Positions 59,399 through 64,000 of a stretch of 64,000 bases of DNA are shown here, in pieces. The stretch covers positions 333,709-397,708 of the forward strand of contig LNKV01000044.1 of the NCBI GenBank assembly GCA_001465935.1, read 5' to 3'. The translations under genes were made by a program, and so were the position numbers. This stretch comes from Clarireedia homoeocarpa (taxonomy: Eukaryota > Ascomycota > Leotiomycetes > Helotiales > Rutstroemiaceae). The first letter of the stretch is position 1, and each line of letters starts with the position of its first letter. A model generated the notes under the pieces. It did not search any database and was not told the origin of the DNA. It saw only the letters and a list, made by a program, of their open reading frames with translations.

Positions 59399-60577
59399 AT
59401 GCCTAACCTACTCGGTCACTTCAATCTGTGAGCCCATCCCTGTCCCTCCCCTCCATGTCAAATTCCAAAACTAACTCACCACTCTCGTAACCCAGCCCCG
59501 CCGGCTTCCTCACCCGCTTCCTCAAATCCCAATTCACCCCCCTCCCATACCCTACCCAGTCCTTCGCCTCCCAAACCATCCTCATAACCGGCAGCAACAC
59601 GGGGCTCGGCCTCTCCGCCGCCGCGCACTTTGTGCGTCTCGGCGCCGCGCGGGTGATCCTCGCCTGCCGCTCCCTGCAAAAGGGGCTTGCGGCCGCATCG
59701 CAGCTCTCCTCGTCGTACCCGGCCTCGCCGTGCGTGATCGAGGTCTGGCAGGTCGATCTGGGCTCGTACGCGAGCATCGTCGAGTTTTGCGCGCGCGTGG
59801 CGAAGCTGGACCGCCTGGATGTGGTGCTGGAGAATGCGGGCATCGCGGTGCCGACGTTTGAGCTGCTGGAGGGCATGGAGAGCACGGTGACGGTCAATGT
59901 CTTGGGGACGTTTCTGATGGCGTTGGGGGTGTTGCCGAGTTTGAGGGAGAGTGCGAAGAGGTGGGATACGGTGGGGAGGTTGGTTATTGTTGCGAGTGAT
60001 GCGCATGAACAGGTTCGTTTCCTTCTTCTTCTTCTTCTTCATATTAGGTGGATTTTTCTTCTGCTCTGGTAGGAAAGATAAAAAACACACAATACTCAAG
60101 ACTTCCCAGGCTGTCTTCCGCGAACGCAAAGCACCCAACCTAATGGAAGCTCTCCGCGACCCAAACTCCGATTACCAGCAGGACCGCTACAACCTCTCCA
60201 AACTCCTCGAGATTCTTCTTGTGCGCGAACTCGCGCCCAAGCTAGCCAACTCAGGAAAGCCTCCTGTGATATTAAACACCTTGACGCCTGGATTTTGTCA
60301 CTCCGAACTCATGCGAAATGCAGTGTTTCCCCTGAACGTGCTAGCGTGGATAGGAAAGGCGCTCATAGCGAGGACGACAGAGGTAGGTAGTAGGACTCTT
60401 GTTGCGGCTGCGGCGGCTGGGGAGGAAAGTCATGGGCAGTATATGGTTGATTGTAAGGTTGATCAGCCGAGTAAATGGGTGAGGAGTGAGGAGGGGATGA
60501 AGGTGCAGAAAAGGGTTTATGAGGAGGTTATGCTGGCCTTGGAACAGGTTCAGCCAGGGATCACGAAAAACATCTGA
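59399..60577 (+). CDS. Short-chain dehydrogenase/reductase (retinol dehydrogenase-like)
   Basis: NAD(P)-dependent oxidoreductase, substrate unknown. Exons 59399-59427, 59496-60012 and 60110-60577 sum to 1014 nt, 337 aa. Cofactor motif TGSNTGLGLSAA followed by ARVILACRS (Arg at the end of beta-2 suggests NADP preference); ENAGIAVP (the NAG motif); VIVASDAHEQ, with the catalytic Ser; and YNLSKLLEILL, with the Tyr-x3-Lys pair. This layout is the WW/retinol-dehydrogenase-like branch common in fungi. The N-terminal exon is only 29 nt (MPNLLGHFN), joined in phase to LPAGFLTRF. The second exon is strikingly GC-rich compared with neighbours. Confidence 0.92.
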
Positions 60578-60671
60578 GCATATTTTTTTTAAACGTACAA
60601 TTCTGATCGTGATCGTGATTGCTTCAATTCGTAATAATCATAATCTACGTTATTCCTAGTTTTTCTATCCT

Positions 60672-62622
60672 TTACTTCGTCTTTCCCGTGGGAATGCCGA
60701 ACAGCACAGCTGGCTGCCCATCCTTGGCCGCTTTGTCAACTCTGAAGTAACCCTTTCTCTCCAGCTGAATGATATCATCCGCCTTCAGCTCAGCAACATT
60801 GCTATCGCAGAGCTGGTCTGTTTTGTGGGCAGACTCTGGTGTGAGGAAGTCCTCCCAGTTATCATCCTCTTCCAACTTGTCCTTTGTAATCAAATAATCA
60901 AACTCGTACACCTCAGCAGGAACAAGTTCCTGGTCCAGCGACAGCCATGTCACCTTCATCTCGGTCTTTTTGACGTCACCCTCCAGATGAAGCTCAAGCT
61001 CAATATCTGTAACAGGGTTTGATCCATTGATCTTGCGAACGAAAGCATTACCCCAGTTCATAAGGGTGATCTCATCGCCCTCTTTGAATAGCTTTACATC
61101 CTCCTGATCAAGAATGATGTTTTTACTATAGGTAACCCTCTTTAAGCCAACCTTTGGGTTCTTACCATGTTTTGGCTTTTCTTCGGTATAGATTGTCTCG
61201 GGTCCATTGATAATCACAGCTTTAACCTGATCCTTCACCTCAACAGCTGTGTGCCGTGGTGCGATTGGGTCGATTTCTTTCTTGTTAGAGGCCCAGAAGT
61301 TCGTCCAGTCCATGGTAACGATATTTCGACTGGGCCCTTGTTTCAAGATGAAGTCTCTCAATGCTGGAATTGTCATACCCCTCCTTCGAACACCGCGAAT
61401 AGTTGGCATACGAGGATCGTCCCATCCCCAGACCTTACCGGCCTCTACCAACTTTGTCAATTTTCGTTTCGACAAGAATACGCGAATGAAGTTCATTCGG
61501 GCAAACTCCCACATGTGGACTGGGCGGAGATCAAGATGGCTGATAAACCATTGATATTGTGGATTTCGGTCATTGTACTCCGTGGTTCTCAAAGCGTGGG
61601 TAACACCTTCCAGGGAATCAACAATTGGACACGCGAAGTCGTAAGTTGGGTACATTTTCCAGGTACTGCCTGTGCGGTGGTGAGGCAATTGTTGACCAGT
61701 AGCCTCGTCATCATTGGGGCATCGATAAATGACTGGATCGCGCATTGCTTTGTTTGGGTTGTCCACCGACATCTTCGCTCGGATACAGAATTTCTTGCCT
61801 ATATCTGTACCATTTTTCATCTCCTCGAATATGGCCAGGTTGTCCTCGATGCTCTTGTCTCTGTTCTTGCTTGCGATACCCTCCATTCTTTGCTCTCTCA
61901 TAGTTTGTTGATCTGTATCATCCGCATATGCATTGCCCTCTTTGATGATTCTCAAACCATATTGATATAGTTCGTCAAAGTAATCACTTGTGTGACTAGT
62001 TTTGTCTGGTTTGACACCCATAAGGGCCAAATCTTCAACGATAGAGTCTTGGAATTCTTGCTTCTCTTTCGATGGGTTTGTATCGTCAAATCGTAGAAGC
62101 AGTGTGCCTTTGTAAAGCTCGTGTGCGAAGTAATCGTTCAGCAGCGCAGCCTTTGCGTGACCAATGTGAAGATATCCGCTGAATAGTGTCAGTAATATAG
62201 CTTTGGGTTAGTGATTATGGTTGTACATACGATGGCTCAGGTGGAAACCTAGTTACCACACCATTTTCAGTATTTGGCAGAGCAATGTTATAGCTAGCGC
62301 CAACCTTGCTAGCAGCTGCCTTTTTCGCCTTCTCTGCCTCATCCTTGAGCTTAATCTCCTCCTGAATCTCTGGGTGTGTTTGCTCGATGAAAGTATACCA
62401 CCTCAGAAGGTTGACAAATGCCCCTTTCTTTAGGAAAGCCGCAGCAACCCTGTTCGTTCGAAGAGTGATCCATATCTTTGTATCCAGGTCGCTAATTGAG
62501 TAGCCGTCAATATACGAGCGTAGAGTAAGGTGTTTGTCCAAAGCAGCGAGGTGTGGTTCGATAGCTTTGAAATCTAACGGTGCTAGATTGGTCGCGAGTT
62601 GCGACAACTCCTCGGTTTTCAT
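60672..62622 (-). CDS. GUS1: Cytosolic glutamyl-tRNA synthetase
   Basis: Charges tRNA-Glu in the cytosol. Exons 62622-62231 and 62178-60672 sum to 1899 nt, 632 aa. The N-terminal 120 residues form the GST-like domain (FVNLLRWYTFIEQTHPEIQEE), which in fungi binds the Arc1-type cofactor. The Rossmann core begins TRFPPEPSGYLHIGHAKAAL, the class-I HIGH motif, split by the intron between Ser and Gly. GluRS/GlnRS landmarks include LLRFDDTNPSKE and MWEFARMNF. The second class-I loop is LSKRKL (KMSKS variant). The C-terminal anticodon-binding barrels follow, and the protein ends GIPTGKTK. It is divergent from the mitochondrial L1 gene. Confidence 0.96.
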
Positions 62623-62835
62623 AATTGCGTCTTCGTAGGTAACAACTCGTTGACGGCTTAGAATAAATCCTGAGATGGTGGGGGGAATTTTGTTTTGGTT
62701 TGAGTCAGCGGGGTAAAATTACAAGTCCACGGAATATTGTTATTCCGGGAGGAGGCTAAGGCTAGATGTCTCGAAGAATCTCGAATTATGAGCGGCTTTT
62801 GATCTGGCGATGCGATTGACACTGTCAACAACAAA
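62623..62835. promoter_or_regulatory. Bidirectional promoter, GUS1 / mitochondrial L1
   Basis: 213 bp between two divergent ATGs, both for translation genes. Contains both 5' UTRs; no specific site is claimed. Confidence 0.6.
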
Positions 62836-63831
62836 ATGGCGACTCACGCATTATGTCTGGCTCAGCTGAGTAGGCTATCTCTACCGCCTGCGAAGCAAAC
62901 AATTCTTCGTATCCCGCGACCCTCAATTCCTATAGTTCAAGTCCGTCATAAAGGGTTTAAACCTAGAATTCTATCCAAGGCGGAAAAGTCAGGTGCATTT
63001 CGACCAGTTCTGCAGAAATCCAAGAAGGCCACGAAAGATACAAAAAAACGGAAGGCAAGGACGTCATATCAGCAGTATGATATGAAAGATCTGGAACAAT
63101 TTTCCTTGTGCGATGCTATGCGGTATGTTTATCAAAATTAAGAAGTCAAACAGTTACTCATATTTCCTAGATACATCAGGGCATTTGAGGTCGGACAGCC
63201 ACCTACTTCGGCCAAATATGAAATGCATCTGAAGCTAAAATCTCTCAAAAATGGACCTGTTGTCCGAAATCGATTACGGCTCCCACATCCAGTTAAAACC
63301 GATCTTCGAATATGCGTTATTTGCCCACCGAACTCGAAATATGCGGAGTCTGCGAAGGCGGCAGGGGCGACACTAGTAGGTGAGGAGGAAATATTTGAAG
63401 CTGTAAAGGATGGCCGGATCGAGTTTGACAGGTGCATATGTCAAACTGATTCTTTGGCGAAGTTGAATAAGGCAGGGCTGGGCAGAATTCTTGGACCAAA
63501 GGGATTGATGCCAAGTGCGAAAACTGGAACGGTTGTGAAAGACCCGGCTCTAGTTTTGAAGGATTTGATCGGAGGATCAGAATACAGAGAACGTTTAGGA
63601 GTGGTGAGAATGGCAGTCGGTCAACTTGGGTTCACTCCGGAAGAAATGGCGCGAAATATCAAAATATTCATTGAAGCTGTTAAGAAGGATATGGCTCAGT
63701 TAAGCGACAAAATCAACAAGGAGTTAGTGGAGGTGGTTCTGAGTTCAACAAATTCTCCTGGCTTTAGTCTGAACGGAGAATTTAGAGATCTCAACTCGGA
63801 CCTCGACCCTCGAGATTTATCAACTCTATAG
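62836..63831 (+). CDS. MRPL1: Mitochondrial large ribosomal subunit protein uL1m
   Basis: Mitoribosomal L1-stalk protein. Exons 62836-63122 and 63171-63831 sum to 948 nt, 315 aa. N-terminal presequence MATHALCLAQLSRLSLPP, then a basic segment RHKGFKPRILSKAEKSG. The L1 domain has FDRCICQTDSLAKLNKAGLG, leading to RILGPKGLMPSAKTGTVV, the L1 signature, and VVRMAVGQLGFTPEEMARNI. Length and presequence separate it from cytosolic L1 (L10a). The intron falls between the codons of AMR and YIRAFEVGQPP. Confidence 0.95.
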
Positions 63832-63934
63832 AGCTGTTAATATGCATGATAAATGTACTTTAAATGTATAAAATACTCAAAAATTGACAGGGTATACACT
63901 ACAAACTCCTGACGCTGTGTAGCGCAGTGATCCA
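63832..63934. other. Convergent 3' spacer
   Basis: Short AT-rich stretch between the MRPL1 stop and the stop of a minus-strand gene entering from the right edge. Confidence 0.5.
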
Positions 63935-64000
63935 TTAAGCTATTGACTTCGCATCTCGCAAGACCTTTACTGCTTCTTCACCTGCACCCAGATCACGGTA
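63935..64000 (-). CDS. C-terminal end of an unidentified gene (cut by right edge)
   Basis: The minus strand reads 21 sense codons, YRDLGAGEEAVKVLRDAKSI plus a final Ala, and then TAA at 63935-63937. The amphipathic, charged helix looks like real protein, but the piece is too short to name a family. Its convergent position relative to MRPL1 is consistent with a gene continuing to the right. Confidence 0.55.
   Translation of the reverse strand, partial: YRDLGAGEEAVKVLRDAKSIA

Noticed and set aside
61167..61970. 267-codon ORF antisense to GluRS
   Set aside because: Lies entirely opposite conserved GluRS motifs; composition is that of a reverse shadow.
1..64000. CRISPR arrays or bacterial-type operons
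   Set aside because: No spaced direct repeats of that kind; gene structure is eukaryotic throughout.

Overview
The window is nuclear DNA of a filamentous ascomycete (Pezizomycotina). Evidence: many short introns (about 45-120 bp, GT-AG, one GC-AG) whose splice phases close the reading frames; two fungal Zn2Cys6 regulators; and housekeeping proteins of fungal type (Mic60, Vps1, Gid7/WDR26, V-ATPase subunit A, fungal MRPL1). A member of Leotiomycetes/Helotiales is my best guess from the general look of the proteins, but the sequence alone does not prove it.

Layout. 1-1460: 5' part of a Zn2Cys6 regulator running off the left edge. 2237-3357: a 1.1 kb terminal-inverted-repeat element carrying a smaller nested inverted-repeat element, which holds the only N run. 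4275-8188: MSH6. 9621-11590: secreted arylsulfatase. 12354-14404: MFS transporter. 14816-16937: MIC60. 17673-18668: Rab5-type GTPase. 19353-21572: Sac1 lipid phosphatase. 22283-24521: a GMC oxidoreductase wrecked by deletion, frameshift, nonsense change and insertion of repeat DNA (second copy of the small element plus a zinc-cluster-like ORF). 25469-26224: F-box-like gene. 26910-29379: ABC-F ATPase. 29.4-36.6 kb: a gene-poor island with orphan exon-like pieces. 36605-38812: a second, complete Zn2Cys6 regulator. 40506-41249: orphan ORF. 42172-43220: decayed esterase. 43792-45066: peroxisomal AMACR-type enzyme. 45383-45628: small ORF ending in a CaaX box. 47464-49818: VPS1. 50708-51820: ribokinase. 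52326-54392: GID7/WDR26. 56593-58733: V-ATPase A. 59399-60577: SDR. 60672-62622 and 62836-63831: cytosolic GluRS and mitochondrial L1, divergent. 63935-64000: tail of another gene.

Functionally this is a patchwork. Conserved core genes (mismatch repair, MICOS, endosomal Rab5/Vps1/V-ATPase/Sac1 membrane traffic, GID ubiquitin ligase, translation) lie in the right half and at 4-21 kb. They are interrupted by two accessory zones (22-25 kb and 29-47 kb) rich in broken genes, repeats and orphan ORFs. There is no secondary-metabolite cluster and no recognisable novel defence-like system. The points most worth following are the two-copy inverted-repeat element and its host element, the shattered GMC locus, the CaaX-terminated small ORF, the GC-AG intron in the Rab5 gene and the orphan exon-like segments of the gene-poor island.
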